Source: Pseudomonas monteilii NBRC 103158 = DSM 14164 (GTDB taxonomy: Bacteria; Pseudomonadota; Gammaproteobacteria; Pseudomonadales; Pseudomonadaceae). From it: a stretch of DNA of 64,000 nucleotides. Position 1 is the stretch's first letter; every line of letters begins with the position of its first letter. Below are positions 12,065 to 21,794 of this stretch, piece after piece. Under the pieces are notes generated by a model, which was not told the DNA's origin, did not search any database, and saw nothing but the letters and a program-made list of their open reading frames with translations. A program made the position numbers and the translations under genes. The stretch is taken from NCBI RefSeq assembly GCF_000730605.1, contig NZ_BBIS01000043.1, forward strand, positions 1 to 64,000, given 5' to 3'.

Positions 12065-13693
12065 ATGACGCGCTACATATTCGTCACGGGCGGTGTTGTT
12101 TCTTCATTGGGGAAAGGCATTGCCTCGGCTTCCCTGGCGGCCATCCTGGAAGCGCGGGGCCTGAAGGTCACCATGCTCAAGCTGGATCCGTACATCAACG
12201 TCGATCCGGGCACCATGAGCCCGTTCCAGCACGGTGAAGTGTTCGTCACCCACGATGGCGCCGAGACCGACCTCGACCTGGGCCACTACGAGCGGTTCAT
12301 CCGCACCACCATGACCCAGAACAACAACTTCACCACCGGCCGCATCTACGAGCACGTGCTGCGTAAAGAGCGTCGTGGTGATTACCTGGGCGCGACCATC
12401 CAGGTCATCCCGCACATCACCGACGAGATCAAGCGTCGCATCATCAAGGGTGCCGGCGATGCCGACGTGGCCCTGGTGGAAATCGGCGGTACCGTGGGTG
12501 ACATCGAGTCGCAGCCGTTCCTCGAGGCCATCCGCCAGCTGCGCGTCGAAGTGGGCTCCAAGCGCGCCATGCTGATGCACCTCACCCTGGTCCCGTACAT
12601 CGCCACCGCGGGCGAAACCAAGACCAAGCCGACCCAGCACTCGGTCAAGGAGCTGCGCTCCATCGGCCTGCAGCCTGACGTGCTGATCTGCCGCTCCGAC
12701 CACCCGGTCGATGCCTCGTCGCGTCGCAAGATCGCGCTGTTCACCAACGTTGAAGAGCGTGCGGTGATTTCGCTGGAAGACGTCGACACCATCTACAAGA
12801 TCCCGGGCGTACTGCACGCACAGGGCCTGGACGACTTCGTCGTCGAGCGTTTCGGCCTGCAGTGCAGCGGCGCCGACCTGTCCGAGTGGGACAAGGTGGT
12901 CGATGCCAAGCTCAACCCTGAGCAAGAAGTGACCATCGCCATGGTCGGCAAGTACATGGAGCTGCTGGACGCGTATAAGTCGCTGATCGAAGCGATGAGC
13001 CACGCCGGCATCACCAACCGTACCAAGGTCAACCTGCGCTACATCGATTCGGAAGACATCGAGAACCAGGGCACCAGCCTGCTCGAAGGCGCCGATGCCA
13101 TTCTGGTGCCGGGCGGTTTCGGCCTGCGTGGCGTGGAAGGCAAGATCACTGCGGTGCAATACGCCCGTGAAAACAAAGTGCCGTACCTGGGTATCTGCCT
13201 GGGGATGCAGGTGGCCGTGATCGAATTCGCCCGTAACGTCATGGGCTGGAAAGACGCCAACTCCACCGAGTTCGACCGCAACAGCGGCCACCCTGTGGTC
13301 GGCCTGATCACCGAGTGGGCCGATGCCACCGGTGCCGTCGAAACCCGCAACGAGGCTTCCGACCTGGGCGGCACCATGCGCCTCGGCGCACAGGACTGCC
13401 AGCTGGCTGCCGGTTCCAAGGTACACGACTGCTACGGCAAGGACGTGATCACCGAGCGTCACCGCCACCGCTACGAAGTGAACAACAACCTGCTGCCGCA
13501 ACTGGTCGACGCTGGCCTGGTGGTTTCTGGCCGTTCCGAAGACGGCGCGCTGGTGGAAGTGGTCGAGTCCAAGGACCATCCATGGTTCGTCGCCTGCCAG
13601 TTCCACCCGGAGTTCACCTCCACCCCGCGTGACGGCCACCCGCTGTTCAGTGGTTTCGTCAAGGCAGCCCTGGCTCAGAAGAACAAGGCCTGA
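12065..13693 (+). CDS. pyrG: CTP synthase
   Basis: 542 residues. PyrG aminates UTP to CTP using glutamine and ATP. The N-terminal synthetase domain begins TRYIFVTGGVVSSLGKG, with the P-loop-like segment typical of the family. The C-terminal class I glutamine amidotransferase domain has the nucleophile Cys378 in GICLGMQ and the catalytic His/Glu in FHPEFTSTP. kdsA begins 3 bases after its stop, and CTP is also the donor used later for CMP-KDO, so the grouping makes metabolic sense. Confidence 0.98.
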   Translation: MTRYIFVTGGVVSSLGKGIASASLAAILEARGLKVTMLKLDPYINVDPGTMSPFQHGEVFVTHDGAETDLDLGHYERFIRTTMTQNNNFTTGRIYEHVLRKERRGDYLGATIQVIPHITDEIKRRIIKGAGDADVALVEIGGTVGDIESQPFLEAIRQLRVEVGSKRAMLMHLTLVPYIATAGETKTKPTQHSVKELRSIGLQPDVLICRSDHPVDASSRRKIALFTNVEERAVISLEDVDTIYKIPGVLHAQGLDDFVVERFGLQCSGADLSEWDKVVDAKLNPEQEVTIAMVGKYMELLDAYKSLIEAMSHAGITNRTKVNLRYIDSEDIENQGTSLLEGADAILVPGGFGLRGVEGKITAVQYARENKVPYLGICLGMQVAVIEFARNVMGWKDANSTEFDRNSGHPVVGLITEWADATGAVETRNEASDLGGTMRLGAQDCQLAAGSKVHDCYGKDVITERHRHRYEVNNNLLPQLVDAGLVVSGRSEDGALVEVVESKDHPWFVACQFHPEFTSTPRDGHPLFSGFVKAALAQKNKA

Positions 13694-13696
13694 TCA

Positions 13697-14542
13697 ATGA
13701 CCCAGAAGATCATCCGCGTCGGTAACATCGAGATCGCCAACGACAAGCCGTTCGTCCTGTTCGGCGGCATGAACGTCCTGGAGTCCCGTGACCTGGCAAT
13801 GAAGGTCTGCGAGGAGTACGTGCGGGTTACCGAGAAGCTCGGTATCCCCTACGTGTTCAAGGCCAGCTTCGACAAGGCCAACCGTTCGTCGGTGACGTCG
13901 TACCGTGGCCCGGGCATGGAAGACGGGCTGAAGATCTTCGAAGAGATCAAGCGCACCTTCAATGTGCCGGTGATCACCGACGTGCACGAGCCTTACCAGG
14001 CCGAGCCGGTTGCCAAGGTATGCGACATCATCCAGCTGCCGGCCTTCCTGTCGCGGCAGACCGACCTGGTGGTGGCCATGGCCAAGACTGGCGCGGTGAT
14101 CAACATCAAGAAGGCCCAGTTCCTCGCACCCCAGGAAATGAAACACATCCTGGCCAAGTGCGAAGAGGCGGGTAACGACCAGTTGATCCTCTGCGAGCGT
14201 GGGTCGAGCTTCGGCTACAACAACCTGGTGGTGGACATGCTCGGCTTCGGCATCATGAAGCAGTTCGAGTACCCGGTGTTCTTCGACGTGACCCACGCCC
14301 TGCAGATGCCGGGTGGCCGCGCCGACTCCGCTGGTGGCCGCCGCGCCCAGGTTACCGACCTGGCCAAGGCGGGCATGAGCCAGGGCCTGGCGGGCCTGTT
14401 CCTCGAAGCCCACCCGGACCCGGACAACGCCAAATGCGATGGTCCATGCGCCCTGCGCCTGGACAAACTGGAGCCATTCCTGGCCCAGCTCAAGCAACTG
14501 GACGACCTGGTGAAAAGTTTTCCGACGGTAGAAACCGCGTAA
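13697..14542 (+). CDS. kdsA: KDO-8-phosphate synthase
   Basis: 281 residues. It condenses phosphoenolpyruvate with arabinose-5-phosphate to make KDO-8-phosphate for the LPS inner core. The TIM-barrel family motifs are visible: FGGMNVLESRDLA, FKASFDKANRSS, ITDVHEP, LCERGSSFGYNNLVVD and DVTHALQMPGG. It is in an apparent operon with pyrG (3-base gap). A strong hairpin follows before the eno promoter region. Confidence 0.97.
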   Translation: MTQKIIRVGNIEIANDKPFVLFGGMNVLESRDLAMKVCEEYVRVTEKLGIPYVFKASFDKANRSSVTSYRGPGMEDGLKIFEEIKRTFNVPVITDVHEPYQAEPVAKVCDIIQLPAFLSRQTDLVVAMAKTGAVINIKKAQFLAPQEMKHILAKCEEAGNDQLILCERGSSFGYNNLVVDMLGFGIMKQFEYPVFFDVTHALQMPGGRADSAGGRRAQVTDLAKAGMSQGLAGLFLEAHPDPDNAKCDGPCALRLDKLEPFLAQLKQLDDLVKSFPTVETA

Positions 14543-14576
14543 AGCTCATTTCTCGGGTAAAGTACCGCCCGATCCA

Positions 14577-14598
14577 CCCCTGACCAATCGGTCAGGGG
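14577..14598 (+). terminator. Hairpin after kdsA
   Basis: CCCCTGACC (14577-14585), loop AATC, GGTCAGGGG (14590-14598): a perfect 9-base-pair GC-rich stem 35 bases after the kdsA stop. The sequence after it is CTCCC rather than a T-run, so termination may be weak. Confidence 0.55.
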
Positions 14599-14695
14599 CT
14601 CCCTTCACCCGGCCTGCCCACTGCAAATCCGCCTGGTGAACGGCAAGAATTTCTTAAGCTAAGTTGTTTTCGTCAATTCTGGAGTGCTTACAACA

Positions 14696-15985
<1,290 letters not shown>

Positions 15986-16068
15986 GCAAGAGATGGTAAA
16001 AAGACAGCAGCCGGAGTTGTAGGAACGTTCGTACTGATCTTTCCTTCATCCCAACGGGTTTCTGTCAA

Positions 16069-16094
16069 CGAAGCCTGGCCTCGGCCAGGCTTCG
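16069..16094 (+). terminator. Hairpin after eno
   Basis: A perfect 26-base inverted repeat: CGAAGCCTGG, loop CCTCGG, CCAGGCTTCG. It lies 83 bases after the eno stop and 60 bases before ftsB. No clear T-run follows. Confidence 0.55.
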
Positions 16095-16153
16095 TGCTAT
16101 TCGAGGCCCCGAAGTAACAAGTACGCGGCAGCCTTTTTAACCTGGATAACGTG

Positions 16154-16435
16154 ATGCGCAGTCCCTATTGGGTGTTCCTCGTTCTGCTCCTGCTGCTGGG
16201 TGGCCTGCAGTACCGCCTGTGGGTGGGTAATGGCAGCCTGGCGCAAGTGACCGAACTGAAGCAGCAGATTGACGAGCAGCATGCCGAGAACGAGCGCTTG
16301 CTTGAGCGCAACCGTGTGCTCGATGCCGAAGTGCTGGAGCTGAAAAAAGGCATGGAGACCGTTGAAGAACGGGCTCGCCACGAATTGGGAATGGTCAAAG
16401 AGGGCGAAACCCTCTTCCAGTTGCCACAGAAATGA
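16154..16435 (+). CDS. ftsB: Cell division protein FtsB
   Basis: 93 residues. FtsB is a bitopic membrane protein that joins FtsL and FtsQ in the divisome. It has one transmembrane helix near the N-terminus (WVFLVLLLLLGGLQY) followed by a leucine-zipper-like coiled coil (LKQQIDEQHAENERLLERN). A GTG directly before the ATG (16151) is an alternative start. The stop overlaps the ispD start, giving the usual ftsB-ispD coupling. Confidence 0.93.
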   Translation: MRSPYWVFLVLLLLLGGLQYRLWVGNGSLAQVTELKQQIDEQHAENERLLERNRVLDAEVLELKKGMETVEERARHELGMVKEGETLFQLPQK

Positions 16436-17139
16436 TCGATACCTTACCGGCCTTCTGGGCCGTGATTCCTGCTGCGGGCGTAGGTGCCCGCATGGCTGCC
16501 GACCGACCCAAGCAATACCTGGAGCTGGCTGGGCAGACCATTCTCGAGCACAGCCTCGACTGTTTTCTTGGCCACCCGGCGCTCAAAGGCGTGGTGGTCA
16601 GCATTGCTGAAGATGACCCGTACTGGCCGGCCCTGCGTTGCGCCAGCGACCCGCGCATCCAGCGCGCAGCGGGTGGGCGCGAGCGTGCCGATTCGGTGCT
16701 CAATGCCTTGCTGTTGCTGCATGCGCAAGACGCCTCGGACAGCGACTGGGTGCTGGTGCATGATGCTGCGCGGCCGAATTTGGCGCGCAGCGACCTGGAC
16801 AAGCTGTTGTCGGAGCTGGCGGACGACCCGGTGGGTGGCCTGCTGGCGGTACCGGCGCGCGATACCCTCAAGCGTGCCGATGGCAGCGGCCGGGTAAGTG
16901 CTACCGTGGACCGTAGTACCATCTGGCAGGCCTACACACCCCAGATGTTCCGCCTTGGGGCACTGCACCGGGCGTTGGCCGAGTGCCTGGTGTCGGATGT
17001 GGTCGTGACGGATGAAGCCTCGGCCATCGAGTGGTCCGGCCAGGCGCCGCGGCTGGTGGAAGGGCGCAGTGACAACATCAAGGTCACTCGGCCGGAAGAC
17101 TTGGAGTGGTTGCGCCAGCGTTGGGCAGGGCGTCGCTGA
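16432..17139 (+). CDS. ispD: IspD, 2-C-methyl-D-erythritol 4-phosphate cytidylyltransferase
   Basis: 235 residues. It transfers CMP from CTP to methylerythritol phosphate in the MEP isoprenoid pathway. The N-terminal nucleotide-binding loop IPAAGVGARMAADRPKQYLEL is characteristic, and VHDAARP and TDEASAIE are later family motifs. The start overlaps the ftsB stop. The pathway partner ispF is 3 kb downstream, separated by the frmA-fghA insertion. A long perfect hairpin lies between ispD and the convergent LysR gene. Confidence 0.95.
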   Translation: MIDTLPAFWAVIPAAGVGARMAADRPKQYLELAGQTILEHSLDCFLGHPALKGVVVSIAEDDPYWPALRCASDPRIQRAAGGRERADSVLNALLLLHAQDASDSDWVLVHDAARPNLARSDLDKLLSELADDPVGGLLAVPARDTLKRADGSGRVSATVDRSTIWQAYTPQMFRLGALHRALAECLVSDVVVTDEASAIEWSGQAPRLVEGRSDNIKVTRPEDLEWLRQRWAGRR

Positions 17140-17150
17140 GTTTCATATTC

Positions 17151-17196
17151 CTGTACCGGCCTCTTCGCGGGTAAACCCGCGAAGAGGCCGGTACAG
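17151..17196. terminator. Perfect 21-bp hairpin between convergent genes
   Basis: The arms 17151-17171 and 17176-17196 are exact reverse complements, with a TAAA loop. The stem contains the REP-like core CCTCTTCGCGGG. It lies between the 3' ends of ispD (+) and the LysR gene (-), so it can act on both transcripts. There is no T-tract on either side. Confidence 0.75.
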
Positions 17197-17209
17197 CCAG
17201 CACACCCGT

Positions 17210-18106
17210 TCAGCCTTGCCGATATTCCGGCAACCCCGCCAACCCTTCTTTCAGGTAATCCACCAACCGTCGCACCTTCGGTGACAGGTGCCGCTGTTGC
17301 GGATACAACGCCCACACTGCCGTATTCGGTGGCTGGTGCGCTTCCAGCAACGACACCAGAGCCCCCGTATTCAGGTGCTCCAGCACGTAGTAATCCGGCA
17401 ACTGGCACAACCCGATCCCTTGCAACGCCGCATCCAGCACCGCCTGCCCACTGTTGCAGCGCCAGTTCCCTTGTACCCGCTGGCTGATCTCGCGCCCATC
17501 CTGCTGCAACGCCCACAAGTCCGAACTGCCTACCAGGCAATTGTGCCGCGCCAACTCTGACAGGCTGTGTGGTCGACCGTAACGTTCCAGATAAGCCGGC
17601 GAGGCACACAGGTACATGCGCCGGGGGGCGAGGCGGGCGGCCACCAACCGAGAATCGGCCAGCCGCCCCAAGCGGATGGCCAGGTCCATGCCTTCTTGCA
17701 GCAGGTCGAGGGTGTGGTTGCTCAACTCCACCTTCACGCGCAACTGCGGGTAAAGCGCCATGAATCGTGTCACGAGCGGCACGATGAAGCGCTCGCCGTA
17801 CGCTACCGCGCACGTCATGCGCAGCAACCCCTTTGGCTCGCTGGCCAAGTCGCCCATGGCGCGCAGGGCTTCCTCGCGGCCATCCTGAAGGCGTTGGCAA
17901 TGCTGCAGAAAGGTTTGCCCGGCCTCGCTCAAGGTCACCCGACGGGTACTGCGGTAGAGCAGGCGCGTTTGCAGTCGCTCCTCCAGCCGGGCGATCTGGC
18001 GACTGATGTGCGACGAGGAAACCCCCAGGCGTTCGGCAGCCGCTGTGAACTGGCCAGATTCGGCCACGGCGACGAATTCGTCGATACCTTCCCAGCGGCT
18101 GCTCAT
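17210..18106 (-). CDS. LysR-family transcriptional regulator
   Basis: 298 residues. The N-terminal winged helix-turn-helix (FVAVAESGQFTAAAERLGVSSSHISRQIARLEERL) is typical of the LysR family. The C-terminal part is a LysR substrate-binding domain with the GIGLCQLPDYYV segment. It is divergent from frmA-fghA, with 107 bases between start codons, so it may regulate formaldehyde detoxification. That role is inferred from position only. The inducer is not predictable from sequence. Confidence 0.9.
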   Translation of the reverse strand: MSSRWEGIDEFVAVAESGQFTAAAERLGVSSSHISRQIARLEERLQTRLLYRSTRRVTLSEAGQTFLQHCQRLQDGREEALRAMGDLASEPKGLLRMTCAVAYGERFIVPLVTRFMALYPQLRVKVELSNHTLDLLQEGMDLAIRLGRLADSRLVAARLAPRRMYLCASPAYLERYGRPHSLSELARHNCLVGSSDLWALQQDGREISQRVQGNWRCNSGQAVLDAALQGIGLCQLPDYYVLEHLNTGALVSLLEAHQPPNTAVWALYPQQRHLSPKVRRLVDYLKEGLAGLPEYRQG

Positions 18107-18213
18107 TGATTATCCCTGCATGGCAATAATGTTTTGTCTTTGCCTGGATTATTCATCAAAAGTCGGTGAATTACACTGCAAGCCTGAATCGACACTCTGT
18201 CTGGAGCCCTTTG

Positions 18214-19326
18214 ATGATCAAGTCCCGTGCCGCCGTAGCCTTCGAAGCCAAGAAACCCCTGGAAATCGTCGAAGTCGACGTGGCCATGCCCAAGGCCGGT
18301 GAAGTGCTGCTGCGCGTGGTCGCCAGCGGTGTTTGCCACACCGACGCCTACACCCTGTCCGGTGCCGACCCGGAAGGCATCTTCCCGTCGATCCTCGGTC
18401 ACGAAGGTGGCGCGATCGTTGAAGCGGTAGGCGAGGGCGTGACCTCGGTGGCCGTTGGCGATCATGTGATCCCGCTCTACACCCCGGAATGCGGCAAGTG
18501 CAAGTTCTGCCTCTCGGGCAAGACCAACCTGTGCCAGGCCATCCGTGCTACCCAAGGCAAGGGCCTGATGCCCGACGGCACCACGCGCTTTTCCTACAAA
18601 GGCCAGCAGCTGTTCCACTACATGGGGACCTCGACCTTCTCCGAGTACACCGTGCTGCCGGAAATTTCCGTGGCCAAGATCCAGAAAGAAGCACCACTGG
18701 AAAAGGTGTGCCTGCTGGGCTGCGGCGTCACCACCGGTATCGGCGCGGTGCTCAACACCGCCAAGGTTAAGCCGGGTGATACCGTGGCCATCTTTGGCCT
18801 GGGCGGCATCGGCCTTTCGGCGGTGATCGGTGCGGTCAAGGCCAAGGCCTCGCGCATCATCGCCATCGACATCAACCCGGCCAAGTTCGAGATCGCCCGC
18901 CAGCTGGGCGCCACCGACTGCATCAACCCAAAAGACTACGACCGCCCGATCCAGGAAGTGATCGTCGACCTCACCGACGGTGGTGTGGACTTCTCCTTCG
19001 AGTGCATCGGCAACGTGCAACTGATGCGTGCGGCGCTGGAGTGCTGCCACAAGGGCTGGGGCGAGTCGGTGATCATCGGCGTGGCCGGTGCCGGCCAGGA
19101 AATCGCCACCCGTCCGTTCCAGTTGGTGACCGGCCGGGTATGGCGCGGTTCGGCGTTCGGTGGCGTGCGTGGCCGCAGCGAGCTGCCAAGCTACGTGGAA
19201 ATGTCCGAGAAGGGCGAGATCCCGCTGGATACCTTCATCACCCACACCATGGGCCTGGAGGATATCAACAAAGCCTTCGACCTGATGCATGAAGGCAAGA
19301 GCATCCGCAGCGTGATCCACTTCTGA
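18214..19326 (+). CDS. frmA: S-(hydroxymethyl)glutathione dehydrogenase (class III alcohol dehydrogenase)
   Basis: 370 residues from ATG 18214 (MIKSRAAVAFEAKKPLEIVE). It oxidises S-hydroxymethylglutathione, the adduct of formaldehyde and glutathione, to S-formylglutathione with NAD. Catalytic zinc ligands are in GVCHTDAYTLSG and GHEGG, and the structural zinc cluster is CGKCKFCLSGKTNLC. The NAD fold GLGGIGLSAVIGA is present. fghA follows after 8 bases and completes the pathway. Also named adhC in Pseudomonas. Confidence 0.96.
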   Translation: MIKSRAAVAFEAKKPLEIVEVDVAMPKAGEVLLRVVASGVCHTDAYTLSGADPEGIFPSILGHEGGAIVEAVGEGVTSVAVGDHVIPLYTPECGKCKFCLSGKTNLCQAIRATQGKGLMPDGTTRFSYKGQQLFHYMGTSTFSEYTVLPEISVAKIQKEAPLEKVCLLGCGVTTGIGAVLNTAKVKPGDTVAIFGLGGIGLSAVIGAVKAKASRIIAIDINPAKFEIARQLGATDCINPKDYDRPIQEVIVDLTDGGVDFSFECIGNVQLMRAALECCHKGWGESVIIGVAGAGQEIATRPFQLVTGRVWRGSAFGGVRGRSELPSYVEMSEKGEIPLDTFITHTMGLEDINKAFDLMHEGKSIRSVIHF

Positions 19327-19334
19327 GGTACGCC

Positions 19335-20189
19335 ATGAGCCTGGATAACATCTCCTGCCAGAAAAGCTTCGGCGGTTGGCACAAACGTTACCGGCATCAC
19401 TCCAAGGTGCTGGGCTGCGACATGGTATTTGCCGTGTACTTGCCGCCGCAGGCCGAACAGGGTGAGAAGCTGCCGGTGCTGTACTGGCTCAGCGGCCTCA
19501 CCTGCACCGACGAAAACTTCATGCAGAAGGCCGGCGCCCAGCGCCTGGCCGCCGAGCTTGGGCTGATCATCGTCGCCCCCGATACCAGCCCGCGCGGCGA
19601 GCAGGTGCCGGGCGACCCGGACGGCGCCTGGGACTTCGGCCTGGGGGCGGGCTTCTACCTCAATGCCACCCAGCAGCCCTGGGCCAAGCACTACCACATG
19701 CACGACTATGTGGTGGAGGAGTTGCCCGCGCTGATCGAGGCGCACTTCCCGGCATCGGGAGAGCGCAGTATCAGTGGTCACTCCATGGGCGGGCATGGCG
19801 CGCTGGTTTGCGCCTTGCGCAACCGGGGGCGTTACCGTTCGGTGTCGGCATTCTCGCCGATCAGCAACCCGATGGATTGCCCGTGGGGCGAAAAGGCCTT
19901 CAGCCGTTACCTGGGTGATGACCGTGCGCGCTGGCGTGAGTGGGATGCCAGTGTGCTGTTGGCCGAAACGCCGGCCGGCGAGTGCCCGCCGTTGCTGGTG
20001 GATCAGGGCGACCGTGACGATTTTCTCGAAAAGCAGCTCAAGCCTGAAGCGCTGGAGCAGGCGGCACGCAAAGGGGGGCATGAACTGACCCTGCGCCTGC
20101 AGCCGGGTTATGACCACAGCTATTACTTCATTGCCAGCTTCATAGAGGAACACCTGCGCCATCATGCGGTGGCACTGGGGCGGGTGTAA
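19335..20189 (+). CDS. fghA: S-formylglutathione hydrolase
   Basis: 284 residues, an alpha/beta-hydrolase of the esterase D family. It hydrolyses S-formylglutathione to formate and glutathione, the last step of glutathione-dependent formaldehyde detoxification. The nucleophile elbow GHSMGGHG places the catalytic serine at 150, and YWLSGLTCTDENF and PGYDHSYYF are family motifs. It is 8 bases after frmA. A hairpin lies between it and ispF. The E. coli counterpart is frmB. Confidence 0.95.
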   Translation: MSLDNISCQKSFGGWHKRYRHHSKVLGCDMVFAVYLPPQAEQGEKLPVLYWLSGLTCTDENFMQKAGAQRLAAELGLIIVAPDTSPRGEQVPGDPDGAWDFGLGAGFYLNATQQPWAKHYHMHDYVVEELPALIEAHFPASGERSISGHSMGGHGALVCALRNRGRYRSVSAFSPISNPMDCPWGEKAFSRYLGDDRARWREWDASVLLAETPAGECPPLLVDQGDRDDFLEKQLKPEALEQAARKGGHELTLRLQPGYDHSYYFIASFIEEHLRHHAVALGRV

Positions 20190-20237
20190 CAGCCCGGTCC
20201 AAAAGCCGCCAAACCCGCTGCAAAGCAGGTAGAATCA

Positions 20238-20262
20238 CGCCCTGACTCATTCAGGGCGTTTT
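20238..20262 (+). promoter_or_regulatory. Hairpin directly upstream of the ispF start
   Basis: CGCCCTGA (20238-20245), loop CTCAT, TCAGGGCG (20251-20258), then TTTT. The ispF ATG is at 20266. The only Shine-Dalgarno-like sequence, AGGG at 20253-20256, lies inside the 3' arm. A TAGAAT hexamer at 20230-20235 could be a -10, which would place the hairpin at the very 5' end of an ispF mRNA. Alternatively it is the intrinsic terminator of frmA-fghA. Confidence 0.6.
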
Positions 20263-20265
20263 CTT

Positions 20266-20739
20266 ATGCGTATTGGCCACGGCTACGATGTGCACCGTTT
20301 CTGCGACGGTGATTTCATTACCCTGGGCGGGGTGCGTATCCCCCACAAGTACGGCCTGCTGGCCCACTCCGACGGCGATGTGCTGCTGCACGCCCTGAGC
20401 GATGCCTTGCTGGGTGCTGCGGCACTGGGCGATATCGGCAAGCACTTCCCCGACACCGACCCACAGTTCAAGGGTGCCGACAGCCGCGTGCTGCTTTGCC
20501 ATGTGGTCGACATCGTCAAGAGCAAGGGCTGGAAGGTCGGCAACGTCGACGCCACCATTGTGGCTCAGGCGCCGAAGATGGCCCCGCATATCGAGACCAT
20601 GCGCCAGCTGATCGCCGAGGACCTGCAGGTCGAGCTCGACCAGGTCAACGTCAAGGCCACCACTACCGAAAAGCTGGGCTTCACCGGCCGCGAGGAGGGT
20701 ATTGCCGTGCATTCGGTCGCCCTGCTGCTGCCAGCATGA
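20266..20739 (+). CDS. ispF: IspF, 2-C-methyl-D-erythritol 2,4-cyclodiphosphate synthase
   Basis: 157 residues. It cyclises the CDP-methylerythritol phosphate made in the IspD/IspE steps of the MEP pathway. The N-terminal metal site GYDVHRF (Asp8, His10), the GGVRIPHKYGLLAHSDGDVLLHAL segment and the C-terminal TTTEKLGFTGREEGIAVH motif are all present. Its stop overlaps the truD start (20736-20739). The start codon has no free Shine-Dalgarno; see the hairpin upstream. Confidence 0.96.
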   Translation: MRIGHGYDVHRFCDGDFITLGGVRIPHKYGLLAHSDGDVLLHALSDALLGAAALGDIGKHFPDTDPQFKGADSRVLLCHVVDIVKSKGWKVGNVDATIVAQAPKMAPHIETMRQLIAEDLQVELDQVNVKATTTEKLGFTGREEGIAVHSVALLLPA

Positions 20740-21794
20740 CCGAACTGGAACTGCTGGGCCCGCGCGCATCGGGCGAACCACTGGGCACCGCCGTCCTCAA
20801 GGCGGTTGCCGAAGACTTCCAGGTCGACGAAGTGCTCGATATCCCGCTCTCGGGCCAGGGCGAGCACCTGTGGCTGTGGGTCGAGAAGCGTGACCTGAAC
20901 ACCGAAGAGGCCGCTCGCCGCCTGGCGCGCGCCGCCGGTGTGCCGGTGCGCACCATCAGCTATGCCGGGCTCAAGGACCGTCAGGCCCTGACCCGTCAGT
21001 GGTTCAGCCTGCACCTGCCAGGCAAGGCCGACCCGGACCTGTCACGTGCCGAGGATGCCAGCCTGCGCGTGCTCAAGCAGGTGCGTCACCAGCGCAAGCT
21101 GCAGCGTGGCGCGCATTCGGCCAACGGCTTCACCCTGCGCCTGACGGCCCTGGCGGCGGATCACCAGGCGCTGGATGCGCGCCTGGAACAGCTGAAGCAG
21201 CACGGTGTACCCAACTATTTCGGTACCCAGCGCTTCGGTCACGGCGGTGGCAACGTCCATGACGCCCTCGACTGGGCTGCGCGCAAAGCCTTGCCCGAGC
21301 AGCGCAATGTGCGTTCGCGGCTGCTTTCGGCCGGGCGCAGCTACCTGTTCAATCAGGTGCTGGCTGCGCGTGTCGCTGAAGGTAGCTGGGCGCGGGCGCA
21401 GGTCGGCGACCTGCTGGCATTCACTGACAGCCGCAGCTTTTTCCCGGCGGGAGAGGCGGAATGTGCCGACCCGCGCCTGGCGATTCTCGATCTGCACCCG
21501 ACCGGCCCGATGTGGGGTGAGGGCGCTTCGCCTGCTGACGGAGCCACTGCCCGCTTGGAAAACGCCGTCGGTGCAGACCAACCGGCACTTTGCCAGTGGT
21601 TGGCCCAGGCGGGCATGGATCACGAACGGCGCATTTTGCGGCTCCCTATTGGCGGCCTGACATGGCATTATCCCGAGCCTGATATCCTGCAACTGGAATT
21701 CGTCCTGCCGGCCGGATGCTTCGCCACCGTGGTGGTGCGTGAAGTCGTGGATCTGGTGTCGGCAGGGCAGACGGACAGCCCATGCGTATTCTGA
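20736..21794 (+). CDS. truD: tRNA pseudouridine(13) synthase
   Basis: 352 residues from ATG 20736 (MTELELLGPRASGEPLG). It converts U13 of tRNA-Glu to pseudouridine. The catalytic Asp81 lies in YAGLKDRQALTRQWFS, and FGTQRFGHGGGNV is another family motif. It overlaps ispF by 4 bases and surE by 13 bases, so the block is very tightly packed. A frame extension further upstream is the shadow of ispF. Confidence 0.95.
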   Translation: MTELELLGPRASGEPLGTAVLKAVAEDFQVDEVLDIPLSGQGEHLWLWVEKRDLNTEEAARRLARAAGVPVRTISYAGLKDRQALTRQWFSLHLPGKADPDLSRAEDASLRVLKQVRHQRKLQRGAHSANGFTLRLTALAADHQALDARLEQLKQHGVPNYFGTQRFGHGGGNVHDALDWAARKALPEQRNVRSRLLSAGRSYLFNQVLAARVAEGSWARAQVGDLLAFTDSRSFFPAGEAECADPRLAILDLHPTGPMWGEGASPADGATARLENAVGADQPALCQWLAQAGMDHERRILRLPIGGLTWHYPEPDILQLEFVLPAGCFATVVVREVVDLVSAGQTDSPCVF

